DNA of 64,000 nt from Actinoplanes sp. SE50/110 (lineage in GTDB: Bacteria > Actinomycetota > Actinomycetes > Mycobacteriales > Micromonosporaceae): contig NZ_LT827010.1 of assembly GCF_900119315.1 (NCBI RefSeq), positions 4,063,001-4,127,000 of the forward strand, given 5' to 3'. Numbering within the stretch: position 1 is the first letter of the stretch; every line of letters starts with the position of its first letter. Below the pieces are notes generated by a model, which searched no databases, had not been told where the DNA came from, and was given only the letters and a program-made list of their open reading frames with translations. Shown here in pieces: positions 9,579 to 17,514 of the stretch. A program made the position numbers and the translations under genes.

Positions 9579-10478
9579 ATGTCGGAGCACACCGACGTCC
9601 TCGTCCTCGGCGGCGCCGGCGTCGACACCATCGCCTACGTGCCCGAACTGCCGCTGCCGTTCCAGGACAGCTACGTGGTCGCGGCCATCGAACCACGAGC
9701 CGGGCAGACCGGCGACAACGTCGCTCTCGGCCTGCACACGCTGGGCCTGCGCACGATGCACGTCGACGTGCTCGGCGACGACCCGGAAGGTGACCTGGTC
9801 CGGGCCTTCCACACCCGGCACGGTCTGCCGTTCGCCGCCCTGCCCACGGCCGCCGGCACCAAGCGGGCGGTGAACCTGGTCGGCCCGGACGGCCGCCGGC
9901 TGTCGCTGTGGGACGGCAGCCGGGAAGCCGAGGAGGACCGCTACCCGGCCGCCCTGATCGCCGCGCACACCGCCCACGCCCGGCACGTGCACGTCTGCAT
10001 CACCCCGCCCGGGCAGCACGTGTTCGGCCAGCTCAACGACCTGCCGGTCACCGTCTCCACCGACCTGCACAATTGGGACGGCGCCTACGAGGGCTTCGAG
10101 GTCTACGCCTTCAACGCCGACCTGGTGTTCCTGTCGGCGACCGCGCTGACCGACGTGGCCGCGACGATGCGCCGCGTCATCGACCGGGGCCGGGCCCGGC
10201 TGGTGGTGGCCACCGACGGCGCCCACGGCGGATCGGTGCTGGTGCGCGGCGAGACGGAGGTCCGGCGGTACGCGGCGGTGGCCCCCGAGGCGCCGGTGGT
10301 GGACTCCAACGGCGCCGGTGACGCGTTCGTGTCCGGCTTCCTCTTCGGGCACCTGGCCGGCGAACCGCTGGAGACCTGCCTGCGCTACGGCGCGATCGCC
10401 GGCGCCTACGCGTGCACCATCCCCGCCACCCGGGCCGGCGCCATCGACCGGGCCGCGCTGCTGCGGCCGGCGGCGTGA
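9579..10478 (+). CDS. acbK: AcbK, PfkB-family acarbose 7-kinase
   Basis: A 299-aa ribokinase/PfkB-family sugar kinase. The N-terminal VLGGAGVDTIAYVPELPLPF and GQTGDNVALGLHTLG form the substrate lid, and SNGAGDAFVSGFLFG near the C-terminus contains catalytic Asp248. A good ribosome-binding site AAGGAG sits about 8 nt before ATG 9579, after a 31-nt gap from acbQ, the widest gap in the operon. Literature (recalled) describes AcbK as phosphorylating acarbose at O7 once it is inside the cell, both as self-protection and in the proposed carbophore cycle. The kinase family is certain; the substrate rests on homology by context. Confidence 0.88.
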   Translation: MSEHTDVLVLGGAGVDTIAYVPELPLPFQDSYVVAAIEPRAGQTGDNVALGLHTLGLRTMHVDVLGDDPEGDLVRAFHTRHGLPFAALPTAAGTKRAVNLVGPDGRRLSLWDGSREAEEDRYPAALIAAHTAHARHVHVCITPPGQHVFGQLNDLPVTVSTDLHNWDGAYEGFEVYAFNADLVFLSATALTDVAATMRRVIDRGRARLVVATDGAHGGSVLVRGETEVRRYAAVAPEAPVVDSNGAGDAFVSGFLFGHLAGEPLETCLRYGAIAGAYACTIPATRAGAIDRAALLRPAA

Positions 10479-11554
10479 AGCGGCCACCGCACCACCCGGT
10501 CACGGTGGCCGACGTGGGCGGCACCCACCTGCGCTGGGCACGGTGGTCACCGGACGGCGGACTGGGCGAAGTGCACACCACGCCGTCTCCGGGGCACGCC
10601 CGGCGGCCCGGCGCCGGTGCCGCCGACCTGCAGGCGGAACTGATCCGCGAGCTGGCGTCGCGGGTCGAGCCGGGTGCGCGGGCCGGTGTCTCGCTCGGCG
10701 CGGCCATGGACCACCACAGTGGTACGGCGTACGCCTCCGCGCCGTTGTGGGGTCCGCAGGTCAGCCCGTTCGACGTGCCGGCCGCCCTGCGCGCCGCCCG
10801 GCCGGACGTGCACTGGACCGTGGTCAACGACGTCACGGCGGGGCTGCTGCACCTGGCCGAGATGGTTCGCGACGCCGGCGTCCGCAAGGCGTGCCTGGTC
10901 ACGATCAGCACCGGCATCGCCTGCCGGACGATGGACCTGCGCACCGGCGGTATCCCGGTCGACGCGGCCGGCCTCCAGGGCGAGATCGGTCACCTGCCGG
11001 CGACCGTGCTGGCCGACGGGGTGCCGGTGGTGACCCGCTGCGACTGCGGTGAGCCGGGGCACGTGGCGGCGTCCTCGTCCGGGCCGGGCATTCGACGGGT
11101 CGCGGCCGTCCTGGCCCGGCGTGACCCGGCCACCTGGGCGGGCTCCGGGCCGACCACCCGGATGATGGCGGGCTCGGGCTTCGAGGACGCGTTCCGGGCC
11201 GCTCTGGACGACGGCGATCCGGTCGCGGCGGACCTGCTGACGGCGGTGACCGCCCCGATCGCGGACCTGCTGCGGACCGCCCTCTGCCTGGACCCGGAAC
11301 TCGACCTGATCGCGCTGACCGGTGGAGTCGCCCACGGGCTGGAACCGCACTACTCGGCGGCGGTGCACGACCACCTGCGGCGCCGGGGGCTCTACCTGAC
11401 CTCCGAGCGGGAGCCGGACTGGTTGACCGGGCGGATCCGGGTCGTCCCGCCGGCGACGGCCGATCCGTTGGTCGGCGCCGGTCTGGCCGCACTGGCGGCG
11501 GGGCCGGTCCCGGCGTACTCCGGTGGTGGCCGGGAAGCGTTGGTCGGGCGATGA
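10475..11554 (+). CDS. acbM: AcbM, ROK/glucokinase-like 2-epi-5-epi-valiolone 7-kinase
   Basis: A 359-aa kinase of the ROK/glucokinase superfamily. The phosphate-binding loop is DVGGTHLRWARW starting at Asp13, and the catalytic base lies in VNDVTAGLL (Asp119). The ROK zinc-finger region near residue 188 is altered: it reads CDCGEPGHVAASSSG, so the Cys and Glu of the usual CxCGxxGCxE are replaced by His and Ala. GTG 10475 overlaps the acbK stop (GTGA). Known role (recalled): ATP-dependent phosphorylation of 2-epi-5-epi-valiolone at C7, the second pathway step. It lies four genes ahead of acbC, which makes its substrate. Confidence 0.87.
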   Translation: MKRPPHHPVTVADVGGTHLRWARWSPDGGLGEVHTTPSPGHARRPGAGAADLQAELIRELASRVEPGARAGVSLGAAMDHHSGTAYASAPLWGPQVSPFDVPAALRAARPDVHWTVVNDVTAGLLHLAEMVRDAGVRKACLVTISTGIACRTMDLRTGGIPVDAAGLQGEIGHLPATVLADGVPVVTRCDCGEPGHVAASSSGPGIRRVAAVLARRDPATWAGSGPTTRMMAGSGFEDAFRAALDDGDPVAADLLTAVTAPIADLLRTALCLDPELDLIALTGGVAHGLEPHYSAAVHDHLRRRGLYLTSEREPDWLTGRIRVVPPATADPLVGAGLAALAAGPVPAYSGGGREALVGR

Positions 11555-12651
11555 GCCGGCACCGCGCGATCGTGCGCACCGGCACCGGCGTGGTGGTCGC
11601 CGACGTCCCGACCCCGGTGCCGGGGCCGGGAGAGCTGTTGGTCGGCACCGAGTGGGCGGGACTGTGCGGCACCGACATCCAGATGCTGCGCGGCCTGCGC
11701 GACGATCCCGAACCGATCATCGGCCACGAGGGGATCGCCCGGGTGATCGCGGCCGGCGACGGCGTGCCCGGCACGCTGCGGCCGGGGACCCTGGTGGCGG
11801 TCAACCCGACCCACCGGGACGATCCGTCGTTCCTGCTCGGGCACAACGTTCCCGGCCTGCTGCAGGAACGGACGCTGCTGCCGGCCACCGCGGTCTCCGG
11901 TGGCTTGGTGCTCCCGCTGCCGGACGGCACCGACGTCACGCTGGGCCCGCTGCTGGAACCGCTGGCCGTGGTCAGCTATGCGCTGAGCCAGCTCGGCGCC
12001 GTCCGCCCGGCCACCCTGGTGATCGTCGGCGACGGAACGGTGGGTCACCTGGCCGCCCGGGCTGCGGTGACCTGGCTGGCGGAGCGGCCCCGGGTGGTGC
12101 TGGTGCACCACACGGCAGCGGGGCGGGACTTCAGCGCGGCCGGGCCGCATCCGGCGGACGTTCTGCTCACCACCGGCGAGCTGGCGGGCAGACCGCTGCC
12201 GGGACCGGTGGCCGCCCTGCTGGCGACCCCACGGGACGCGACTGTCGAGGCCCTGGAGGCGGTCCTGGCCGCGGCCGGCGCCGATGTGCTGATCGACGTG
12301 CTGGGCGGCCTGCCCCCGGGCGCGCGATCGGCGATGCTGCCCGGTGTCGATCTCACCGCCGTGCGGGCGGCCAACTGCGGCGGCTTCCCGGAACCGGCTC
12401 TGGTCACCACCACCTCCGGCGGAACCCGGCTCTTCGGGCATCGCGGGGTGGGCAACGCGCACCTGCGGGCGGCGGCCGGCGAGCTGGCCCGCGACCCGGA
12501 CCGGTACCGGGATCTCGTCACCCATCGCAGCGATCTGGCCGGCGCGGCCCGGATCATGACCGCGCTCCGGAGCGGCCGGGACCGGATCATCGACGGCCGC
12601 CGACTGGTGAAGCTCGCGATCCAGGTCAATGTCAGAGAGGATCATCGATGA
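11551..12651 (+). CDS. acbL: AcbL, medium-chain cyclitol dehydrogenase
   Basis: A 366-aa medium-chain dehydrogenase/reductase. GLCGTD places the first catalytic zinc ligand at Cys39, and IIGHEGIARV gives His59-Glu60. The cofactor-binding fold follows with VIVGDGTVGHLAARAA near residue 155. The structural-zinc four-cysteine lobe of classical alcohol dehydrogenases is not evident: the equivalent stretch (VNPTHRDDPSFLLGHN) is cysteine-free. It overlaps acbM by 4 nt and acbN by 4 nt. Published pathway models give AcbL a redox step on the C7-cyclitol phosphate after AcbM and AcbO. The dehydrogenase family is clear; direction and exact substrate are from literature. Confidence 0.85.
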   Translation: MSRHRAIVRTGTGVVVADVPTPVPGPGELLVGTEWAGLCGTDIQMLRGLRDDPEPIIGHEGIARVIAAGDGVPGTLRPGTLVAVNPTHRDDPSFLLGHNVPGLLQERTLLPATAVSGGLVLPLPDGTDVTLGPLLEPLAVVSYALSQLGAVRPATLVIVGDGTVGHLAARAAVTWLAERPRVVLVHHTAAGRDFSAAGPHPADVLLTTGELAGRPLPGPVAALLATPRDATVEALEAVLAAAGADVLIDVLGGLPPGARSAMLPGVDLTAVRAANCGGFPEPALVTTTSGGTRLFGHRGVGNAHLRAAAGELARDPDRYRDLVTHRSDLAGAARIMTALRSGRDRIIDGRRLVKLAIQVNVREDHR

Positions 12652-13403
12652 GCGGGACTCTGGTGGGCCGCCGCGCCCTGGTGGTGGGCGGAACCACGGG
12701 CATCGGCCGGGGCATCGCCGACGCGTGGGCCGCGGCCGGCGCCGAGGTGACCGTCTGTGGCCGCAGCGAGCCGGCCGGCGATGGCGCCGCCGGGTTGCAC
12801 TGGGAGCCGCTCGACCTGACCCGGACCGGGGAGGCCGGTGCGCGCCTGGAACGGATCGCCGGTGACCGGGTCGATCTGGCCTGCTTCGCCGCGGTCTCCT
12901 ACGGGGCCCGGCGCGCCGTCTTCGAGGACGTGGCGGTGGACGAATGGCGTACCCAGCTGGACATCAACGTGCACGGCCTGTGGCTCACCCTGCGGGCGGC
13001 ACTGCCGGGGCTGCGTGCCGCCCGGCCCGGCCTGTTCGTGGGCGTCTCGTCCGAGGTGGTCTACAACGCCGGGCCCGGCCGCTCCGGGTACACCGCCTCC
13101 AAGGCGGCCGCGAAGGCGCTGCTGGAGTCGGTGGCCCAGGAGGAGGACGAGAGCCGGGTCCGGATCGTGCAGGTGCTGCCGGCCGGGATGGTCGATACTC
13201 CGAGCATCCGGCGCCGTCGCCCGGCCGGCTTCGACTACAGCGACTACATGGTGCCCGCCGATTTCGCGCGCAACGCGCTGGAACTCGCCGCCACGGCCGG
13301 CGCCGGCCACCACGGGGACAGCCTGGTGGTCGACAGGGGCGGCGACTGGTGGTCGGTGCGCGAGCGGATGCCGGTGTCGCAGAGCCGGCCGGTGCGGACG
13401 TGA
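12648..13403 (+). CDS. acbN: AcbN, short-chain cyclitol dehydrogenase/reductase
   Basis: A 251-aa classical SDR. The dinucleotide-binding motif VVGGTTGIGRGIA is at the N-terminus, the catalytic Ser lies in GVSSEVVY near 134, and the YxxxK pair is Tyr148/Lys152 in GYTASKAAAKA. The start ATG 12648 is preceded by AGAGAGG and overlaps the acbL stop. Its position between acbL and acbO and the published scheme put it in the steps from 5-epi-valiolone 7-phosphate towards valienol 7-phosphate. The SDR assignment is secure; the substrate is from literature. Confidence 0.86.
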   Translation: MSGTLVGRRALVVGGTTGIGRGIADAWAAAGAEVTVCGRSEPAGDGAAGLHWEPLDLTRTGEAGARLERIAGDRVDLACFAAVSYGARRAVFEDVAVDEWRTQLDINVHGLWLTLRAALPGLRAARPGLFVGVSSEVVYNAGPGRSGYTASKAAAKALLESVAQEEDESRVRIVQVLPAGMVDTPSIRRRRPAGFDYSDYMVPADFARNALELAATAGAGHHGDSLVVDRGGDWWSVRERMPVSQSRPVRT

Positions 13404-14212
13404 CCTGCCGGGTGGGGCTGACCGAGTGGCGGCTGGCGCCCTCGGGTGCGGCGGCCATCCGGCTGGCCGCGGCGGTCGGTGCCGACGGGATCCAGCTCGA
13501 CTTCGGCGGCCCGGGCCGTGGCGTGCTGGTGGACGGCCCGGGCCGTGCCGGGCAGCTGCGGGCGGTCGCCGACGAGGCGGGAGTGGACCTGCTCGCGCTG
13601 GCCGGCAACCTGCTCAACGACATCGGGCTCACGTCGCAGCCGGCGGTGGTCCAGCCGGTGCTGGCCCGGCTGGCCGACACGGCGACCGAGCTCGGGGTGC
13701 CGCTGCTCATCGTGCCCAGCTTCCGGCGCAGCGCGATCACCGACGCGATGTCCTTCACCCGCACAGCAGCCGCCCTGCGCTGGGCCGTGTCGCTGGCCGA
13801 GGCCCGGGGAATCGTGCTGGCCAGCGAGAACGTCCTGCCCCCGGCGCGGGCCCGGCAGCTGGTCGAGGAGGTCGGCTCACCGGCTTTCCGGCTGCTGCTG
13901 GACACCTTCAACCCGGTCCGGTACGGACTCGACCCGGCCTGGCTGGCCACCGAGCTCCGGCCGTGGTGGGCCGACCAGATCCACCTCAAGGACGGCCCGC
14001 CGGACACCGGGCCGTCGCCGCTGCTCGGTGCGGGACAGGGCGGGGTGCGGCGCACCCTGACCGCGCTCAGGGGGAGCCCCGCACCGGTACGGGCCCTGGT
14101 GCTGGAGAACGACTACCGCGACGGCCACGGTGCGCGGCTGCGAGCGGACCTGGAGTGGGCCCGCCGGGCCGCGGTGAACGCGAGAGAATCCGAGAAAGGG
14201 AAGCTGACGTGA
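13400..14212 (+). CDS. acbO: AcbO, 2-epi-5-epi-valiolone-7-phosphate 2-epimerase
   Basis: A 270-aa protein with the TIM-barrel layout of the sugar isomerase/epimerase (AP endonuclease 2-like) family. Metal-ligand regions are seen in VLASENVLPP (Glu), LLLDTFNPVRYG (Asp), QIHLKDGP (His) and LVLENDY (Glu), the pattern expected for a divalent-metal epimerase. GTG 13400 overlaps the acbN stop (GTGA) and is the only start that avoids the long antisense-like overlap with acbN. The recalled role is epimerisation of 2-epi-5-epi-valiolone 7-phosphate at C2. It is translationally coupled to both neighbours. Confidence 0.86.
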   Translation: MTCRVGLTEWRLAPSGAAAIRLAAAVGADGIQLDFGGPGRGVLVDGPGRAGQLRAVADEAGVDLLALAGNLLNDIGLTSQPAVVQPVLARLADTATELGVPLLIVPSFRRSAITDAMSFTRTAAALRWAVSLAEARGIVLASENVLPPARARQLVEEVGSPAFRLLLDTFNPVRYGLDPAWLATELRPWWADQIHLKDGPPDTGPSPLLGAGQGGVRRTLTALRGSPAPVRALVLENDYRDGHGARLRADLEWARRAAVNARESEKGKLT

Positions 14213-15405
14213 GTGGTGTCGAGACGGTAGGGGTGCACGCGGATGCGCACCGCGACTCGTGGCAGGTGCGGGCCCAGAAGCAGATCACCTACGAGGTGCG
14301 CTTCCGGGACGACGTGTTCGGGCTGGACTCCACCGACCTGCTGGAGGCCGGGGCGGACGGGGCCGGTTCACGGCGGCGGTTCGTGGTGGTGGACAGCGCC
14401 GTCGACGCCTTGTACGGGTCCCGGATCCGGGAGTACTTCACCCATCACGGCATCGATCATTCGATCCTGGTGATGCGGGTGGGCGAGACGGTCAAGGACT
14501 TCGACACGGCGGGCCGCATCGTCGCCGCGATGGACGCCTTCGGACTGGCCCGCCGCCGGGAGCCGATGATCGTCGTCGGTGGTGGGGTGCTGATGGACGT
14601 GGCCGGTCTGGTGGCCAGCCTCTACCGGCGCGGCACGCCGTTCCTGCGGGTGCCGACGACACTGGTCGGACTGATCGACGCGGGTGTCGGCGCGAAGACC
14701 GGGGTCAACTTCAACGGCCACAAGAACCGGCTGGGTACGTACGCCCCGGCTGATCTGACCCTGCTGGACCGCCGCTTCCTGGCCACCCTGGACCGGCGCC
14801 ACCTCAGCAACGGGCTCGCCGAGATGCTCAAGATCGCGCTGATCAAGGATGCCGAGCTGTTCCAGCTGCTGGAGCGGCACGGGCGGGTCCTGATCGAGGA
14901 ACGGTTCCAGGGCCGTACCGGAACCGGTGACCGGGCCGCCGTCCGGGCCCTGCGCGCGGCCACCCATGGCATGCTGGAGGAACTCGGCCCCAATCTGTGG
15001 GAGAGCCGGCTGGAACGCAGTGTCGACTACGGGCACACGTTCAGCCCGACCATCGAGATGCGCGCGCTGCCGGCTCTGCTGCACGGCGAGGCCGTGTGTG
15101 TGGACATGGCGCTGACCACGGTGCTGGCGTACCGGCGGGGTCTGCTCGACGTCGCGCAGCGGGACCGGATCTTCGCGGTGATGACCGCCCTGGGCCTGCC
15201 GACCTGGCATCCGCTGCTCACGCCGGAGGTGCTGGAGGCGGCGTTGCAGGACACCGTCCGGCACCGGGACGGGTGGCAGCGGCTGCCACTGCCGGTGGGG
15301 ATCGGGGGTGTCACGTTCGTCAACGACGTGACGGCCGCCGAGCTGCAGGCCGCCGCGCTGATGCAGCACCGGCTCGCCGAGGACGCCCTGCTGCTGCGCG
15401 CCTAG
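14209..15405 (+). CDS. acbC: AcbC, 2-epi-5-epi-valiolone synthase
   Basis: A 398-aa sugar-phosphate cyclase of the 3-dehydroquinate synthase superfamily. It makes 2-epi-5-epi-valiolone from sedoheptulose 7-phosphate, the committed step to the acarbose core. NAD-binding GGGVLMDVAGLVASL begins near residue 125. PTTLVGLIDAGVGAKTGVNF is the signature region that separates these cyclases from DHQ synthase. The metal ligands are Glu205 (NGLAEMLK), His276 (DYGHTFSP) and His292 (LLHGEAV). GTG 14209 has a strong upstream AGAAAGGGAAG and overlaps acbO. The protein looks essentially identical to the Actinoplanes sp. SE50/110 enzyme as I remember it, and anchors the cluster call. Confidence 0.95.
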   Translation: MSGVETVGVHADAHRDSWQVRAQKQITYEVRFRDDVFGLDSTDLLEAGADGAGSRRRFVVVDSAVDALYGSRIREYFTHHGIDHSILVMRVGETVKDFDTAGRIVAAMDAFGLARRREPMIVVGGGVLMDVAGLVASLYRRGTPFLRVPTTLVGLIDAGVGAKTGVNFNGHKNRLGTYAPADLTLLDRRFLATLDRRHLSNGLAEMLKIALIKDAELFQLLERHGRVLIEERFQGRTGTGDRAAVRALRAATHGMLEELGPNLWESRLERSVDYGHTFSPTIEMRALPALLHGEAVCVDMALTTVLAYRRGLLDVAQRDRIFAVMTALGLPTWHPLLTPEVLEAALQDTVRHRDGWQRLPLPVGIGGVTFVNDVTAAELQAAALMQHRLAEDALLLRA

Positions 15406-15414
15406 CTCGGGCCG

Positions 15415-15447
15415 CGGACGCCGATCGCCGGAAGCGACCGGCGTCCG
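15415..15447. terminator. Bidirectional hairpin between acbC and acbB
   Basis: A perfect 9-bp stem, CGGACGCCG (15415-15423) with CGGCGTCCG (15439-15447), around a 15-nt loop. It lies 10 nt after the acbC stop and 18 nt beyond the acbB stop, so it can serve both converging genes. There is no U-run. Confidence 0.65.
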
Positions 15448-15465
15448 TCCGCCCACCGGTTGCCG

Positions 15466-16428
15466 TCAGGTCCACCAGGAACGGTTGGCGCGATACCACG
15501 CGACCGTTTCCGCGATGCCGTCGGTGAAATCGACCCGCGGCCGGTAACCGAGTTCCCCGGCGATTTTCGAATAGTCGAGAGAATAGCGCCGGTCGTGACC
15601 TTTGCGATCGGTCACGAAAGATATGCGCGAAGCCGGGGCGCCGCACGCCTCGAGGAGGATCTCGGTCAATTCGAGATTCGTCGCCTCCCACCCACCGCCG
15701 ATGTGATAGACCTCGCCTGCCCGGCCGGCACCCAGGGCCAGGGCGAGACCGCGGCAATGGTCGCTGACGTGGAGCCAGTCGCGGATGTTGCGGCCGTCGC
15801 CGTAGACCGGTACGTCGAGCCCGTCGAGCAGCCTGGTGACGAACAGCGGAATCATTTTCTCCGGGAATTGCCGGGGCCCGTAGTTGTTCGAGCAGCGGGT
15901 CACCACGACGTCCATCCCGTGCGTCTGGTGGTAGGCCAGAGCGAGGAGGTCGGACCCGGCTTTGCTCGCGGCGTACGGCGAGTTGGGCGCCAGCGGATGG
16001 CCCTCGGCCCACGAGCCGGTGTCGATCGACCCGTACACCTCGTCGGTGGAAACATGCAGGAAGCGGCCGATATGGTGGCGTAGCGCGGCGTCCAGTAGCA
16101 CCTGAGTGCCGACCAGGTTGCTGGCCACGAAGGGGCCGGAGGCGACCACCGAGCGGTCGACGTGGGTCTCGGCGGCGAAGTGCGCCACGGTGTCGTGCCG
16201 CGCCATCAGCCCCTCGATTAGACCTTCGTCACAGATGTCGCCCCGAACGAAGCTGAAACGAGGGTCCGCCGACGCTTCGGCGAGATTTCTGAGATTGCCT
16301 CCGTAACCCAGTTTGTCGACGACCGTAACCTGCGTCACGGGTTGTGGTGTGGCAATGTCGCCACTGATCAGGGAAGTTACAAAATGGGACCCGATAAAGC
16401 CGGCTCCGCCGGTGACCAAGATTTTCAT
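15466..16428 (-). CDS. acbB: AcbB, dTDP-glucose 4,6-dehydratase
   Basis: A 320-aa extended SDR of the RmlB type. The NAD-binding loop TGGAGFIGSHF is at residues 6-16; STDEVYGS carries the Thr-Asp-Glu triad characteristic of 4,6-dehydratases; SPYAASKAGSD carries the catalytic Tyr and Lys; NNYGPRQFPEKMIPL is the family signature. It makes dTDP-4-keto-6-deoxyglucose from the AcbA product, on the way to the amino-sugar of acarbose; the aminotransferase AcbV is not in this window. The ATG at 16428 has no ribosome-binding site and sits where a transcript from the predicted promoter would begin. Confidence 0.93.
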   Translation of the reverse strand: MKILVTGGAGFIGSHFVTSLISGDIATPQPVTQVTVVDKLGYGGNLRNLAEASADPRFSFVRGDICDEGLIEGLMARHDTVAHFAAETHVDRSVVASGPFVASNLVGTQVLLDAALRHHIGRFLHVSTDEVYGSIDTGSWAEGHPLAPNSPYAASKAGSDLLALAYHQTHGMDVVVTRCSNNYGPRQFPEKMIPLFVTRLLDGLDVPVYGDGRNIRDWLHVSDHCRGLALALGAGRAGEVYHIGGGWEATNLELTEILLEACGAPASRISFVTDRKGHDRRYSLDYSKIAGELGYRPRVDFTDGIAETVAWYRANRSWWT

Positions 16429-16435
16429 CGCCGGG

Positions 16436-16441
16436 ATTGTA
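16436..16441 (-). promoter_or_regulatory. acbB -10 box (predicted leaderless promoter)
   Basis: The minus strand reads TACAAT, a near-consensus -10 hexamer, ending 7 nt before the A of the acbB ATG. Transcription would start at or within a base of the start codon, giving a leaderless mRNA. No convincing -35 hexamer is seen. Confidence 0.6.
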
Positions 16442-16497
16442 GCAATGCCGCCAATGGGTGCCCGATGTTCGGCCGAGCCATTTACGGGGCTTGCTGA

Positions 16498-16503
16498 TAT
16501 GGT
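16498..16503 (+). promoter_or_regulatory. acbA extended -10 box (predicted leaderless promoter)
   Basis: TATGGT preceded by TGA forms an extended -10 (TGnTATGGT). It ends 7 nt before GTG 16511, so the transcript should begin at the acbA start codon. An ATG at 16499 is in frame but lies inside this box, which argues against it being the start. Confidence 0.55.
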
Positions 16504-16510
16504 CGGTCAC

Positions 16511-17422
<912 letters not shown>

Positions 17423-17440
17423 GCGGCCCGCGGAGGGTGA

Positions 17441-17464
17441 CCGGCCCGGGCGGCGAAGGGCCGG
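17441..17464. terminator. Hairpin between acbA and acbE
   Basis: Stem CCGGCCC (17441-17447) with GGGCCGG (17458-17464) and a 10-nt loop, in the 92-bp gap between two convergent genes. There is no T-run. Confidence 0.5.
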
Positions 17465-17514
17465 CCCCCCGCGAGGCGAGGAACCGGCCCGGTCCGTGGT
17501 CGCCGCAGCGCCGG

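Noticed and set aside
16499..16510. ATG 16499 as the acbA start
   Set aside because: It lies inside the predicted -10 box and gives a length 4 residues longer than the AcbA I recall; GTG 16511 is preferred.
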